Below, piece by piece: positions 1 to 10,000 of a DNA stretch of 64,000 nt. The translations under genes and the position numbers were made by a program. Numbering within the stretch: the stretch's first letter is position 1; each line of letters opens with the position of its first letter. Source of the DNA: Hymenobacter setariae (lineage in GTDB: Bacteria > Bacteroidota > Bacteroidia > Cytophagales > Hymenobacteraceae); contig NZ_VMRJ01000003.1 of the NCBI RefSeq assembly GCF_007713685.1, positions 738,752-802,751 on the forward strand, written 5' to 3'. The notes below the pieces were generated by a model that saw only the letters and a program-made list of their open reading frames with translations, made no database searches and was not told the origin of the DNA.

Positions 1-38
1 TCTATTGCCGCATTAGCAAGCTGTATTCTTATACCCTC

Positions 39-1256
39 ATGAATTCGACTTTTTCTCGTTCGCTGGCCATTGCGCCAGCGCTTTTGCTGGCAGCCACGGC
101 GGCTATGGCGCAAACTACCGCGGGTGGTATCCACACCATCACCACGGCAGTGCCGATTCTGACCTTGTCGCCCGATGCCCGTGGCTCGGCCCTAGGGGAG
201 GCGGGCGTGGCAACTTCGCCCGATGCCAACGCCGCGTTTTACAACCCCGGCAAGCTCGGCTTCGTGGATTATAAGTATGCTGTTTCGCCGTCGTACTCAC
301 CTTGGCTGCGCAAAGTGACCGACGACATGAGCCTGAGCTACCTCTCGGGTTACGCTAAGGTGGGCGACCGCGGCGCCTTCTCGGCCTCGCTGCTCTACTT
401 CGACCTAGGGTCGATTGACTACACCAACGACCGCAACATTGCGCAGGGCAGCTTCAACCCGAAGGAATATGCCGTTACGTTCTCCTACGGCCAGAAGCTG
501 AGCGATAACTTTGGGGTGGGCATTTCGGCCCGCTACGTGCGCTCGAACCTTATCGGAAGCTACGCCGGCAACGACGCGCAGGCCGGTAACTCCTTTGCTG
601 CCGACCTAGGGGCGTATTATAATAAGGACGTGACCATTGGTGCGGGGGCCTACAACCTGGCCTTTGGAGCGGCGGTGTCCAATATTGGCAACAAGATGGT
701 GTACCGCACGGCCACCACGCCGAGCTTCCTGCCTACCACGCTGCGCTTAGGCACGGCCATCACTCGCGAGATTGATGCCTACAACAAGATTACCCTGGCT
801 TTCGATGCTACCAAGCTACTGGTGCCCTCGCCTTACTACGACGACTCGAAACCGGTGAACGACCCCACTGTAGTGCGTGCCAATCAAGACCGGCTAGAGA
901 AGGATATCATTTCGGGTATTCTCACCTCTTTCACTGATGCGCCGGGCGGCTTTAAGGAAGAGATGCAGGAAATTAACATCGGCGGCGGCCTCGAATACTG
1001 GTACAACAATACCATTGCGGCGCGCGCTGGCTATTATTATGAAAACCAGTATAAAGGCAACCGCCAGTACTTGTCGTTTGGCCTAGGTGCCCGGCTGTCG
1101 GCGTTTGGCGTCGATGGCACGTACCTCGTGCCCAACGCGGCTGCCAATCCGCTGGCCGAAACCATCCGTGTTTCGCTGCACTTCAACCTCAACAAGCTGT
1201 CCGACGCGTTTAGCGAAGGTGGCGCGGGCGGCACCCAAGGCTCGCCAGTGAACTAA
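39..1256 (+). CDS. porV: Type IX secretion system outer membrane protein PorV
   Basis: 405-residue protein of the PorV (LptO) family, an outer membrane beta-barrel that shuttles T9SS cargo to the sortase PorU. A Sec signal peptide is visible (hydrophobic core about residues 8-22, cleavage near AMA-Q24/25). The mature N terminus carries the family hallmark TVLSPDARG-like segment (LTLSPDARGSALGEAG, about residues 42-57) followed by a Pro/Asn-rich NAAFYNPGKL block. The rest alternates aromatic and polar residues as barrel strands do and ends in a strand close to the C terminus. The length fits the family. porU often lies just upstream in this phylum, but the window starts only 38 bases before the ATG, so this cannot be checked. 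A T9SS-sorted protein is encoded at 27182-29278 in the same window, consistent with a working system. Confidence 0.93.
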   Translation: MNSTFSRSLAIAPALLLAATAAMAQTTAGGIHTITTAVPILTLSPDARGSALGEAGVATSPDANAAFYNPGKLGFVDYKYAVSPSYSPWLRKVTDDMSLSYLSGYAKVGDRGAFSASLLYFDLGSIDYTNDRNIAQGSFNPKEYAVTFSYGQKLSDNFGVGISARYVRSNLIGSYAGNDAQAGNSFAADLGAYYNKDVTIGAGAYNLAFGAAVSNIGNKMVYRTATTPSFLPTTLRLGTAITREIDAYNKITLAFDATKLLVPSPYYDDSKPVNDPTVVRANQDRLEKDIISGILTSFTDAPGGFKEEMQEINIGGGLEYWYNNTIAARAGYYYENQYKGNRQYLSFGLGARLSAFGVDGTYLVPNAAANPLAETIRVSLHFNLNKLSDAFSEGGAGGTQGSPVN

Positions 1257-1288
1257 GCCGCCAATTTTAGGTTCTGCCTTAGCAAAAA

Positions 1289-1381
1289 CAGTTGTCATTG
1301 CGCGGAGGAACGACGAAGTAATCGCATCCGAACGACTCGTTTTGGTGTTATTAGCTCGCTGCTCCTCTGTGCAATGACAAT
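1289..1381. repeat. REP-like palindromic repeat, probable terminator
   Basis: Inverted repeat with arms TTGTCATTGCGC (1292-1303) and GTGCAATGACAA (1369-1380), extended inward by GGAGGA / TCCTC. It resembles the dispersed GTCATTGCGAGGAACGAAG-type repeats seen in many Bacteroidota genomes. It lies directly after porV and can fold into a long hairpin followed by T residues, so it may end porV transcription. Confidence 0.6.
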
Positions 1382-1428
1382 TTTTGCTTGTAGCTTATCT
1401 TACTTCCTATATTCTTCCCTTGCCTTCC

Positions 1429-2706
1429 GTGCTCAACCGCCTGCAGCCCCCGCCTACCCATCCACTCACTAGTATTACTTTACCCACGCCTACCGTCAGC
1501 CACTTGCCCAATGGCGCCCGGCTGCACCTACTGGCCAATGCCGCCCAGCCTGTACTACGCTTGCAAGTAGTAGTGCCCGCTGGCAAGTATCAAGAGCCTT
1601 CGCCGAGCCTGGCCCAGCTCACGGCCCGCATGCTCACCGAAGGCACCGCCACGCGCACGGCCCGCCAAATAGCCGATGAGGTAGCCTTCTACGGGGCCTC
1701 GCTCGACTGCGAAGCTGGCGCCGACCACGCTACTCTCACGCTCTATTGCCTGGCGCGGCACCTGCCCACGCTGCTGCCGCTGGTGCAGGAGGTGCTGGCC
1801 GCCCCCACTTTCCCTGAGCATGAGCTGTTGCAAATGCAAACCCGCATCAGCCAAAATATGCGAGTAGAGCGCCAGAAAACCAGCTTCCGGGCTAGCGAAG
1901 AGTTTAATCGCCAGCTGTTTGGTGAGGAGTCGCCCTACGGACGTTCGTTTAACGAAGCATCGTTTGCGGCCATCACCGCCGACCAGCTACGCGCCTTCCA
2001 TGCAGCGGCCTATGGGCCCGTGGGCGCCGAGATTTTCTTGAGCGGCGATGTAACCGAATACGCCGCAGGCGTAGCCGAGCTGCTGGGCCAATGGCAAGCA
2101 AGCACGGCCGCTGCCCCCTCTGCCGTGTTGCCCCCCGCCGACAGCTACCCCACGGGCCTCGTGACGGTGCCGGTCGAGGGCAGCATTCAGGCATCGCTGC
2201 GGATGGGGCGGCGCTGGCCGGCGCTCACTGAGGCTCAAACGCCTGAGCTGCTGCTGCTGGTAAAGGTCCTAGGTGGCTATTTTGGCTCGCGCCTAATGAA
2301 GAACATCCGCGAGGATAAGGGCTACACCTACGGCATCCACGCCAGCGTGGTGGCCCGCGAGCAGGCTACGGCGTTGGTCATTGGCACCGATGTCAACGGT
2401 GACCGTGCCGACGCTACCCGCCAGGAAATTGCCTACGAGCTCGAGCGTCTTCAAACTGAGCTGCTAGATGAAGACGAGCTCGAAACCGTGAAAAACTACA
2501 CCCTAGGCAAGCTGCTGGGCGAAACGGCTACCGTATTCGAGCAGGCCGATAAGTACCGCCACATCACGCTGCACGGCCTGCGGCCTGATTACTACCAGCA
2601 CCTCGTGCGCCAAACACAGGCTGCTACTGCTGCCGACCTGCAAGCCCTGGCTCGCACCTACCTCAGCCCCGCCGACATGCTGACTGTGGTAGCGGGTGGT
2701 AGCTAA
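1429..2706 (+). CDS. M16-family peptidase-like protein, non-catalytic (zinc-motif-less) subunit
   Basis: About 425 residues with the two-repeat M16 fold. The region where active M16 enzymes have HxxEH reads LAQLTARML, so both zinc histidines and the glutamate are missing. The C-terminal half keeps the substrate-side segment with IREDKGYTYG (the R/Y region). This is the pattern of the inactive partner in two-subunit M16B peptidases, where one chain binds zinc and the other supplies R/Y. The zinc-bearing partner is not adjacent here (porV is upstream), so it is probably elsewhere. I chose GTG at 1429 because the upstream in-frame TTG at 1384 would add a hydrophobic leader poorly supported by the family; that longer form cannot be excluded. 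Confidence 0.82.
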   Translation: MLNRLQPPPTHPLTSITLPTPTVSHLPNGARLHLLANAAQPVLRLQVVVPAGKYQEPSPSLAQLTARMLTEGTATRTARQIADEVAFYGASLDCEAGADHATLTLYCLARHLPTLLPLVQEVLAAPTFPEHELLQMQTRISQNMRVERQKTSFRASEEFNRQLFGEESPYGRSFNEASFAAITADQLRAFHAAAYGPVGAEIFLSGDVTEYAAGVAELLGQWQASTAAAPSAVLPPADSYPTGLVTVPVEGSIQASLRMGRRWPALTEAQTPELLLLVKVLGGYFGSRLMKNIREDKGYTYGIHASVVAREQATALVIGTDVNGDRADATRQEIAYELERLQTELLDEDELETVKNYTLGKLLGETATVFEQADKYRHITLHGLRPDYYQHLVRQTQAATAADLQALARTYLSPADMLTVVAGGS

Positions 2707-2720
2707 GCTGAGCAACGAAT

Positions 2721-2779
2721 AAAACTAAGGGGGTAAGAAAGTAAGCACCGATGCTTGCCTTCTTACCCCCTTAGTTTTT
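2721..2779. terminator. Bidirectional intrinsic terminator
   Basis: A perfect 19-bp inverted repeat (2721-2739 with 2760-2778), with a further inner GTAAGCA/TGCTTGC pairing, lies between the convergent M16 gene and the minus-strand gene at 2805. It ends in T-runs on both strands. Confidence 0.88.
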
Positions 2780-2804
2780 CGCAGCGTGTAGCTGCTTTAG
2801 ACGC

Positions 2805-3161
2805 CTAGCCAACCACAGCTTTTTCCAGCGTTTGCAGCAGTTCTTCCATCTGGTCGGCGTAGTTGTTAACGGTTGAAAGGCCAGTGCGGGCCTCCTCAAT
2901 CTGGCCGCGTTGGTACTGAGTCACGAGGGCCTGGCCCGCTTGTAGGGTAGCCTGTAGGTTTTGCTCCATGGCGCGCACTTCGGGCCGGGCACTATACTGC
3001 GGCTTTACCACGGTGGCGAGCCACTGGCCAAAAGGATTTTCGGCTAGCGAAAACAAAGCCGCATCGGCTTCGCGCACGCCGTAGAGCACCGAGCGCAGGC
3101 GCGATTTAAACAGAACTTGCTTAATTCTGGCTTGTTGAAAATCCAGCGTTGAGAGAGCCAT
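2805..3161 (-). CDS. Degenerate CZB-like helical protein
   Basis: 118-residue all-helical protein. Its spacing matches the chemoreceptor zinc-binding (CZB) domain: a first helix with FKSRLRSVLYG, a NPFGQWL segment where CZB has CxxGxWL, then a PEVRAMEQNLQATL segment where CZB has the HxxxH pair. All expected zinc ligands appear replaced (no Cys; no His in these positions), so zinc binding is unlikely. It is the last gene of a minus-strand block with PAS, kinase and CheB-CheR genes, which suits a small partner of that pathway. The domain match is by eye and should be treated as probable only. Confidence 0.5.
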   Translation of the reverse strand: MALSTLDFQQARIKQVLFKSRLRSVLYGVREADAALFSLAENPFGQWLATVVKPQYSARPEVRAMEQNLQATLQAGQALVTQYQRGQIEEARTGLSTVNNYADQMEELLQTLEKAVVG

Positions 3162-3272
3162 GCTAAGCAGGTGGCGGCCCTAGGTAGGGCAACCGGAATA
3201 ACAAGATAGAGAATAGAGTCTTACCGAGCTGCACAGGCGGCGTTGGCCTTGCTAGCGTCTAGGCGTGCTACG

Positions 3273-4367
3273 TTAGTCGTGCGCGGTGAGCGGCGGGTTG
3301 CTAGGTGCACTGGCAACGGGGGTAAGGGGCGGCAGCTTAGCCAGCGCTTCATTCATTGACTGAATTTCGGCATTGGCAGCCCACACCTCTGTGTTGATAG
3401 CCACCAGTTGCTGGTTGAGCATTTGGAGGTGCTGCTCGCTTTTCTCCAATTTTTGGCGGCTCACTACCTGCGTCGTGACCTCAAACGCAAATACCAGGAT
3501 GCCATCAATGTCACCCGCTCCGTTGCGTGTAGCTTGGTACACAAAGTTGTAGTAGTTGTTGCCTAGCGTGCCCGTATTGGCGTGGTCGAGCTGTACTAGC
3601 ATCTCATTGGCATAGAAAGACTTGCCAGTGCGGTACACCTCATCAAGCAGCCCGAAGATAGGCTGGCCGGTCAGCTCGGGCATGGCCTGGCTGATGGGCA
3701 GGCCTTGAATGTGACGGTCGCCCACCAACTGCTGGTATAGCGGATTGACCAGCCGGAAGACGTGCTCGGGGCCTTCAAAATAGCAAATCAGGGCCGGGGC
3801 TTGCATCAGCAAGTCGTGCAGGCGCTTGCGCTGGGCTTCGGCGTCGGCCTGCGCGGCGCGTACCTGCTGCGTGCGCTCGGCCACGCGGGCCTCTAGGTCG
3901 CGGTTGATGCGCTCTACAGCCTGGCGCGATAGCACTTGGTCAGTCACGTCGTTAGCAAAGACCAGGATGCCATCAATGTGATTGTCTTCGTTGTAGCGGG
4001 CCTGATACGTGAAGTTGAAGTACATATCCTCAACCTGCCCATTGTCGGCGGGGGCTAAGGGCACCAGTAATTCGCGGCCCTCAAACGTTTCGCCCGTTTC
4101 ATACACTTGGCGCAGAATGCCCGGAATGGCTTGGTCGGCCAGTTCGGGCAAGGCCGCCAACAATGGCTTGCCCAGCAAGTGCCGCCCCGGAAACAACCGC
4201 TGGTAGGCGGGATTCACTAGCTCATACACAAATTCGGGCCCATCGAGAATGCAGATAGGCGAGGGCGCTTGCTGAAAAAAGCGTTCGAGGCGTGCCTGGG
4301 CACGCTGGCGAAGCATTTCGGTGGCCGCCGCTTGCAGCGGGGCAACTGTTTCGTGAGGAGAGGTCAT
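3273..4367 (-). CDS. Tandem-PAS protein without kinase domain
   Basis: 364 residues with two similar PAS units (about residues 25-145 and 185-305). Each contains the segment FV-YELVNPAYQRLFPGR or its relative VFRLVNPLYQQLVGDR, and each ends with DGILVFANDVT / DGILVFAFEVT. A coiled coil (about 146-185, rich in E, R and Q) joins them and another follows the second. No H-box or ATPase domain is present: the chain ends in a Pro/Ala tail where a kinase would normally begin, so it is either a kinase-less sensor or a truncated kinase. It sits 129 bp downstream of the response regulator on the same strand. Confidence 0.78.
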   Translation of the reverse strand: MTSPHETVAPLQAAATEMLRQRAQARLERFFQQAPSPICILDGPEFVYELVNPAYQRLFPGRHLLGKPLLAALPELADQAIPGILRQVYETGETFEGRELLVPLAPADNGQVEDMYFNFTYQARYNEDNHIDGILVFANDVTDQVLSRQAVERINRDLEARVAERTQQVRAAQADAEAQRKRLHDLLMQAPALICYFEGPEHVFRLVNPLYQQLVGDRHIQGLPISQAMPELTGQPIFGLLDEVYRTGKSFYANEMLVQLDHANTGTLGNNYYNFVYQATRNGAGDIDGILVFAFEVTTQVVSRQKLEKSEQHLQMLNQQLVAINTEVWAANAEIQSMNEALAKLPPLTPVASAPSNPPLTAHD

Positions 4368-4496
4368 CCAGAAAACCGGTTAGGCGGAGCAGTAGCTAGC
4401 CAAAGCCGGCCGGCGCTGCACAAAAAGCAGGCCAGTACTAGCAAGACTGCTACTAGCAAAGGTACGCGCCCGCAAACTCTGAATGGCCTGCTAGCC

Positions 4497-5150
4497 CTAC
4501 TGCAAAACGCCCTGGGTCATTGCCAGCTTGATGAGGGCAGCGGCATTGCGGGCCTGGCTTTTTTCGAGCATGTTCTGGCGGTGCGTTTCGATGGTGCGCT
4601 TGCTCGTGAATAGCTTGTCGGCTATTTCGCTGGTAGTGAGCCCATCGGCCAGCAGGTGCAAGACTTCGGTTTCGCGGCGCGAGAAGTTGTAGGGATTGCT
4701 GGCGGGCTTAATCGCAACCTCTGGGCCAACACCTAGCAGGGCTTTGTCAAGCATACGCAGGCTCAGCTCGTTGCAGAGGTATTGCCGGCCCGACGCTACC
4801 GTCTGGATAGCCAAGACTAACTCATTGATTTCGTCGTTTTTGAGTGCGTAGCCGCAAGCGCCGGCCCCAAACAGCTGGCCCACGTAGCGCTCATGCAACA
4901 GCATCGACAGCACCAGAATTTTGACCTGAGGAAACTCTATGCGCAAGCGCTGGGTCGTAGCCAACCCGTCGAGCACGGGCATGTTGAGGTCGAGTAGCAC
5001 TACATCGGCAGGGGCCGCCGGCAAGCGGTCGAGCAGCTCCTGGCCGTGGCTGGCTTCACCTACTATTTGTAGGTCGGCCTCGCGCGAGAGGAGGGCGCGC
5101 AGGCCGTCGCGCATGATGGTATGGTCGTCAACCAAAAATAGACGAATCAT
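4497..5150 (-). CDS. NarL/FixJ-type two-component response regulator
   Basis: 217 residues. Receiver domain 1-120 with acidic pair D8-D9, phospho-acceptor D54 (VVLLDLNMP) and the usual downstream K. LuxR-type HTH at about 150-210 (FSRRETEVLHLLADGL, then TSKRTIETHRQNM). The start was set at MIRLFLVDDH, because upstream in-frame codons give a low-complexity leader with no homology. It lies 163 bp downstream of the histidine kinase gene on the same strand, so the two probably form a cognate pair: HisKA_3-type kinases pair with NarL-type regulators. Confidence 0.9.
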   Translation of the reverse strand: MIRLFLVDDHTIMRDGLRALLSREADLQIVGEASHGQELLDRLPAAPADVVLLDLNMPVLDGLATTQRLRIEFPQVKILVLSMLLHERYVGQLFGAGACGYALKNDEINELVLAIQTVASGRQYLCNELSLRMLDKALLGVGPEVAIKPASNPYNFSRRETEVLHLLADGLTTSEIADKLFTSKRTIETHRQNMLEKSQARNAAALIKLAMTQGVLQ

Positions 5151-5313
5151 AGGTGGAATGCTGCAACAGCGTTGGATACTTCGCGGTATTGGCGTAGGGC
5201 GACAATACCATAGACGAAGATTGCGGCCCTTAGGATGCTTGCAAACCAAAAAATGACCTGCCGAGGCCTCATAACAGACCTACTGAGCCTAGTTATAGTG
5301 GTGTAGGCAAGCA

Positions 5314-6915
5314 TTAGCTCGGCAAGGGCAGCGCGATGGTAACGCAGGTGTGGCCCGGCTGCGTAGCGAGGTGCAGCGTGCCATTGAGCAGGCGCACCCG
5401 GTCTTGCAGGGCCTGCCAACCTAGGCCTTTGCTTTGCGAATTGGCCGCAAACCCAACGCCATTATCCTCGGCGCGCAGTTCTATAGTTTGGTCGTCGGCA
5501 ATGATGCTGAGCTTGGCCTGGGTGGCATGGGCATGCTTCACAATATTATTGGCAAGCTCCTGAGCCATGCGGTATAGGGCAAGAGCTAGGTGCGACGGCA
5601 GGCCCGCGGGCAGGTCGGGGAGGTGGCAGGTCAGGCGCAGGGGCGACAGGCTGTAGTCAGTACAAATGTCCTGAATGGCAGCTTCCAAGCCAAAGTCCTC
5701 GAGGGTGCGGGGCACTAGCTCGTGGGCCAGCGTGCGAGTTTGGGTGATGGCCGAGGCCAGCAGGCTAGCCACTTTCAGCTGCGCGCGAGTAAAAGCCTTT
5801 GGGTCTTGCTGGCACTGCTCGGCCTCGAGCTGCTCTAGGCTGAGCTTGGCGGCGTAGAGTAGCTGCGCTAGGCCATTGTGCAGGCTTTCGGCAATGCGAT
5901 GCTTTTCGCCCTCCTCGGTGGCCAGTACGGCCTGGGCTAGCTGCTGCTGCTGGTCGAGTTTGGCTTGCTGCATGCGCTTGAGGTCCGTGATGTCGCGCCA
6001 AGTGCCATGTACCAGCGATTGCCCATTGACCAAGATGGGGCTAAAGGCTATTTCGTCCCAGGCTATTTGGCCAGCCGAGTCGTAGCGCACCCACTCGAGG
6101 CGGCACCACCCCTCGGTGCGGGCCCGCGCCAGGCAGTCACTCAGCATATCCATCGAGCGGCGGCCACCGGGCTGGTACTCGGGCCAAAACTCAGCCACAT
6201 GGTGGCCCACTACCTGGTGGCGATGGGTGCGGCGCATCATCCACAGAGCGGCGTCGTTCACGTCCACAAAGTGGTGTTGGTCGAGCAGCAACATGCCATC
6301 ACGGCTTTGCTCGAAGGTGGCCCGAAAGCGTGCTTCGCTGCGAGCCAGCTCGTCGCGCGCGGCGCGGCTGGCCGTCACGTCGAGTAGCACCAGGCGGTAA
6401 GTAAGGTCTTGCCCTGGCGCCGGAGTGGTGGCAACGCCATCGACCTGCGCCACAAATGGGGACTCGTCGCGGCGGTGCATGGCCAGCTCGCAACTAAACC
6501 GCTGGCCGGGAGCAGCCTCGAGCTGGGCCAGAAACTCGGCTAGCTGCGTGCGCTCGGGTAGGGGCACAAACAGGCTGAGCCGCCGGCCTTGCAGCTGCTC
6601 GCGCGGGGCGCCCAGCAGCTGCGCCGTTTGCAGGTTGAGCTGCTCCATGGTGCCATCGGCAGCTAGGGTGCAGTAGCCCACTGGCGCAAAGTCATACAGG
6701 TCCAGGTACTGGGCGTAGCTACTAGCGGCTTCTGTTTGGGCTACCAGTAGTTCCTCGTACTGCATTTCCAGCTCTACCTGGTGTACTTGCAACTCCTGGA
6801 CTAAGCGCTGCACGTCGGCCGGCGCCTCGGCAGGCAGCGTCGCCGCCGACAGGCGCCGTCGCTCGGCGCGGGCTCGTAGGTTTTGCAGCGCCGTGTAGGA
6901 GTCAGAAGGAATCAT
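5314..6915 (-). CDS. PAS-domain sensor histidine kinase, NarX/DegS class
   Basis: 533 residues, apparently soluble. A coiled coil lies at 30-65, with PAS at about 65-185 and 190-315 (the second ends LVHGTWRDITDLK). A HisKA_3 dimerisation domain follows with phospho-acceptor H346 in IAESLHNGLAQ, then a HATPase with N box ELANNIVKHA and a G box DNGVGFA. The C terminus retains GLGWQALQDRVRLLNG, the usual end motif of this class. No membrane segment is seen, so the signal is probably cytoplasmic, sensed by PAS. The downstream NarL-type regulator is the likely target. Confidence 0.9.
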   Translation of the reverse strand: MIPSDSYTALQNLRARAERRRLSAATLPAEAPADVQRLVQELQVHQVELEMQYEELLVAQTEAASSYAQYLDLYDFAPVGYCTLAADGTMEQLNLQTAQLLGAPREQLQGRRLSLFVPLPERTQLAEFLAQLEAAPGQRFSCELAMHRRDESPFVAQVDGVATTPAPGQDLTYRLVLLDVTASRAARDELARSEARFRATFEQSRDGMLLLDQHHFVDVNDAALWMMRRTHRHQVVGHHVAEFWPEYQPGGRRSMDMLSDCLARARTEGWCRLEWVRYDSAGQIAWDEIAFSPILVNGQSLVHGTWRDITDLKRMQQAKLDQQQQLAQAVLATEEGEKHRIAESLHNGLAQLLYAAKLSLEQLEAEQCQQDPKAFTRAQLKVASLLASAITQTRTLAHELVPRTLEDFGLEAAIQDICTDYSLSPLRLTCHLPDLPAGLPSHLALALYRMAQELANNIVKHAHATQAKLSIIADDQTIELRAEDNGVGFAANSQSKGLGWQALQDRVRLLNGTLHLATQPGHTCVTIALPLPS

Positions 6916-7004
6916 GGGCTAGCTGCTACGGTGTAAGAACAAGATTACGCCCAAGCGGTAGCGACTACAAGCTCAGCCTTTGCAATTGCCTTGCGCGTAA
7001 TTGC

Positions 7005-10000
7005 TTAAGCTTCTTCTATTGCCCGCACGCCCAGCAGCACCCACGGCGTAGGCTGGCCCTGGCGCAGCATGCGGCGGCCATAGAGGCGCACCCGGCGGCG
7101 CCCTAGGCCCACAAAATCGGCTTCGAGCACAAAATCATCGAAGGCATCGGCTTGGGGCGTGTAGCTGGTAAGCAGGCGCTCTAGGCGCTCGCGCAGGGCC
7201 GTCTGGTTCCAGGCCCCGCCATTGAGCAGGGCTAGCGGCTGGCCTTCTAGGTCGGCCACCGCCAGCCCAAATGCCTGAGCAAACGCCACGCTGGGGCTGT
7301 GCAGTCGCAGCTGGCCGTCGAGGGCTAGCACGGGCTCGCGCATCGCCTCCTGCATGCTCTCGATAAAGAGGGCCTTGTCTTGCAGGTTGGCTTCGAGCTC
7401 CTTGAGGGCCGTGATTTCGGTGAAGGTGATAACGGCGCCGTTGATGTAGTTGTCGAGCGAGCGGTAGGGCAGAATGCGCATCGTAAACCAGTCGCCCTGG
7501 GTGGTTTCGATGTTTACTTCTACGCTGGTAAGGCGGGTCAGTACCTGCTGCACATCGCGCAGCAGGTAGGCGTAGCGCAGGTTGGAGGCAAAATGCGCCA
7601 GCGAGCGGCCCACATCGGTGGGCAGCAGGTTGATGATGCGCGTGACCTGCGGTGTAAAGCGCTTCACTACCATGTCATTATCCAGGAAGATAATGGCGAT
7701 TTCGGTGGCGTCGAGCAGGTTTTTCATGTCATTGGCACTCTGGCTTAGCTCCTCGGTTTTGGCCAGGTACTGCATGTTGAGGGTCAGCAGCTCCTCGTTC
7801 AGGCTCTGCATTTCCTCTTTGTTGGTCATGGCCTCTTCGTTGGTGCTTTGCAGCTCCTCGTTGGCGCTTTGCAGTTCCTCATTGGTGCTTTTCAGCTCTT
7901 CGAGGCTGCTTTCCATCTCTTCAATGGTGGTTTGAAGGCGGTGCTTGGTGTATTGCAGCTCCTTATCGAGGGCGGCCACTACCGAGTCGCGGCTGTCTTC
8001 GGGGTTCAGCATGGTGGCCCTGCCTTTGCGCACCTGGCGGGGGGTGGGTTGGTCTTCAAACACCACCAGTAGTAGGCCCACCAGGGCATCGGGCTCGATG
8101 AGGTGCTTCACGGTAAGGCGCAGCAGCTGGTGCCCTAGGTCGGTTTTTACGCGCACATTGTCTACTACCACGTCTTCGCGGGTTTGCACGGCGCGGTGCA
8201 CGGCCCCGCTTATCTCGAAGCTCAGCTCGCGGCGCGCCATCTCAAACACATTGAGGCCACCGATGCCCGGTGCGGGCTCGAGGTAGCGTCCGGTGCGGCC
8301 GTTCACGTACAAGATTTCTCCCTTGGGGTTGATAACTACTGCCGGGGGCGTGTAGGTCTGGAGCAGTGTTTTTTGAACGAGTGAGGCAAAGGGACCAGCG
8401 TGGCGGTGCGAAGAAGCAGCGGGCGACATAAGAGCGGGCGAGTGCGCGGTAACCGGCGACTGCCGGGCCATGCCAAAGGGAAAATTGATGAGCCGGGGCA
8501 GCGCGGCTGGGGCTTCGGTGCGGCGCGAAATTTTCCATTTCACGTCTAGCGGCTGAAATAAATCGAGAAAGCCCGTCAGGTTTTCGCTCGGCCCCAGGAA
8601 GAGTAGGCCGCCAGGGTTGAGCGCGTAGTGAAATACCGGCAGTAAGTTGCGCTGCAGCTCGCTGCTGAGGTAAATGAGCAAGTTGCGGCAGCACAGCAGG
8701 TCGAGCTTGGTAAAGGGCGCGTCCTTATTAATGTTGTGCAACGCAAACACCACGAGGTCGCGCAGCTCTTTGCGCACCTGGTAGTGGCCATCGACCTTAG
8801 TGAAGTAGCGCTCTAGGCGCTCGGGGCTCACGTCGGCCACCACGTTTTCGCGGTAAATGCCGGTGCGGGCCGCGTCGATGCCGGTAGATGAAATATCGGT
8901 GGCAAAAATCTGAAGCTTGAGCCGGCGCTCGGGCCCTAGGGTCTCCATGACTTCGAGCAGAGTAATGGCCAGCGAGTAGGCCTCCTCGCCCGTAGAGCAG
9001 CCCGGCGCCCACACGCGCACGGTGCTGCCGGGCTCTTTGTGCAGTAGCACCGCCTTGAGCTGATGCTGCAAGCTGGCGAAGGCCTCGGCATCGCGAAAAA
9101 ACTTGGTGACGCCAATTAGTAGTTCCCGAAACAGCTGCTCGACCTCGTAGGGGTTTTCCTGCAAGTAGCGTACGTAGTGCGTAAACTCCTTGATTTGGTG
9201 CGAGTTCATGCGCCGCTCGATGCGCCGGAACACCGTATTGCGCTTATAAAAGCTGAAGTCGTGCCCCGTTTGCTGGCGAATGAGCAAAAAGATTTTTTGG
9301 AGTGCGTGCGTCGGCTGCGTGGCCGAGCTGGCTACCGGCGTGCGCGCCGGGCGTGTGTCGAGGGGCCGAGCCACATAGTCGAGCAGCTGAGCGGGCATCA
9401 TCTCGGGCGGCAGCACAAAATCGACAAACTCGGTGGCAAGCGCCGCCTTGGGCAGCGCGTCGAAGGCCGCCGTCGCGGGGTCTTGTACCATCACCATGCC
9501 GAAGTTTTCCATTATCAACTTCAGCCCTAGGCTGCCATCGGTACCTAGGCCCGAGAGCAAGATGCACACGGCCCGTTCGCCCACATCCTTGGCTAGGCTC
9601 TGCAAAAACAGGTCGATGGGCAGGCGCCGGGCCCGGGGCTGCGTCGGCTTGAGCAAGTAGAGCGCCCCGTGCAGCAGGTTCAAGTCGTGGTCGGGCGGCG
9701 CCACATACACGTGGTTGGGGTGCACGCGCAGGCCATCGTGTGCCTCTTGCACGGGCAGCCCCGTATAAGTCTGGAGCAGGCGCACCAGCTCGCCCTGGCG
9801 GTCGGGCAGCTGGTGCATCACTACCACATAGGCAATGCCTGTGCGCGTCGGCAGGCGGGTAAAGAATTTTTCGAGCGCATCGAGCGACCCCGCCGAGCCC
9901 CCTAGGGCTACTACCGTAAACTTATCGGTGCTCGGGGAGGCGCCGCGACCAGTTTTAGCAGAGCGGCTCGGCTTTGGTGTAACCGAGTCGGACGCCACAG

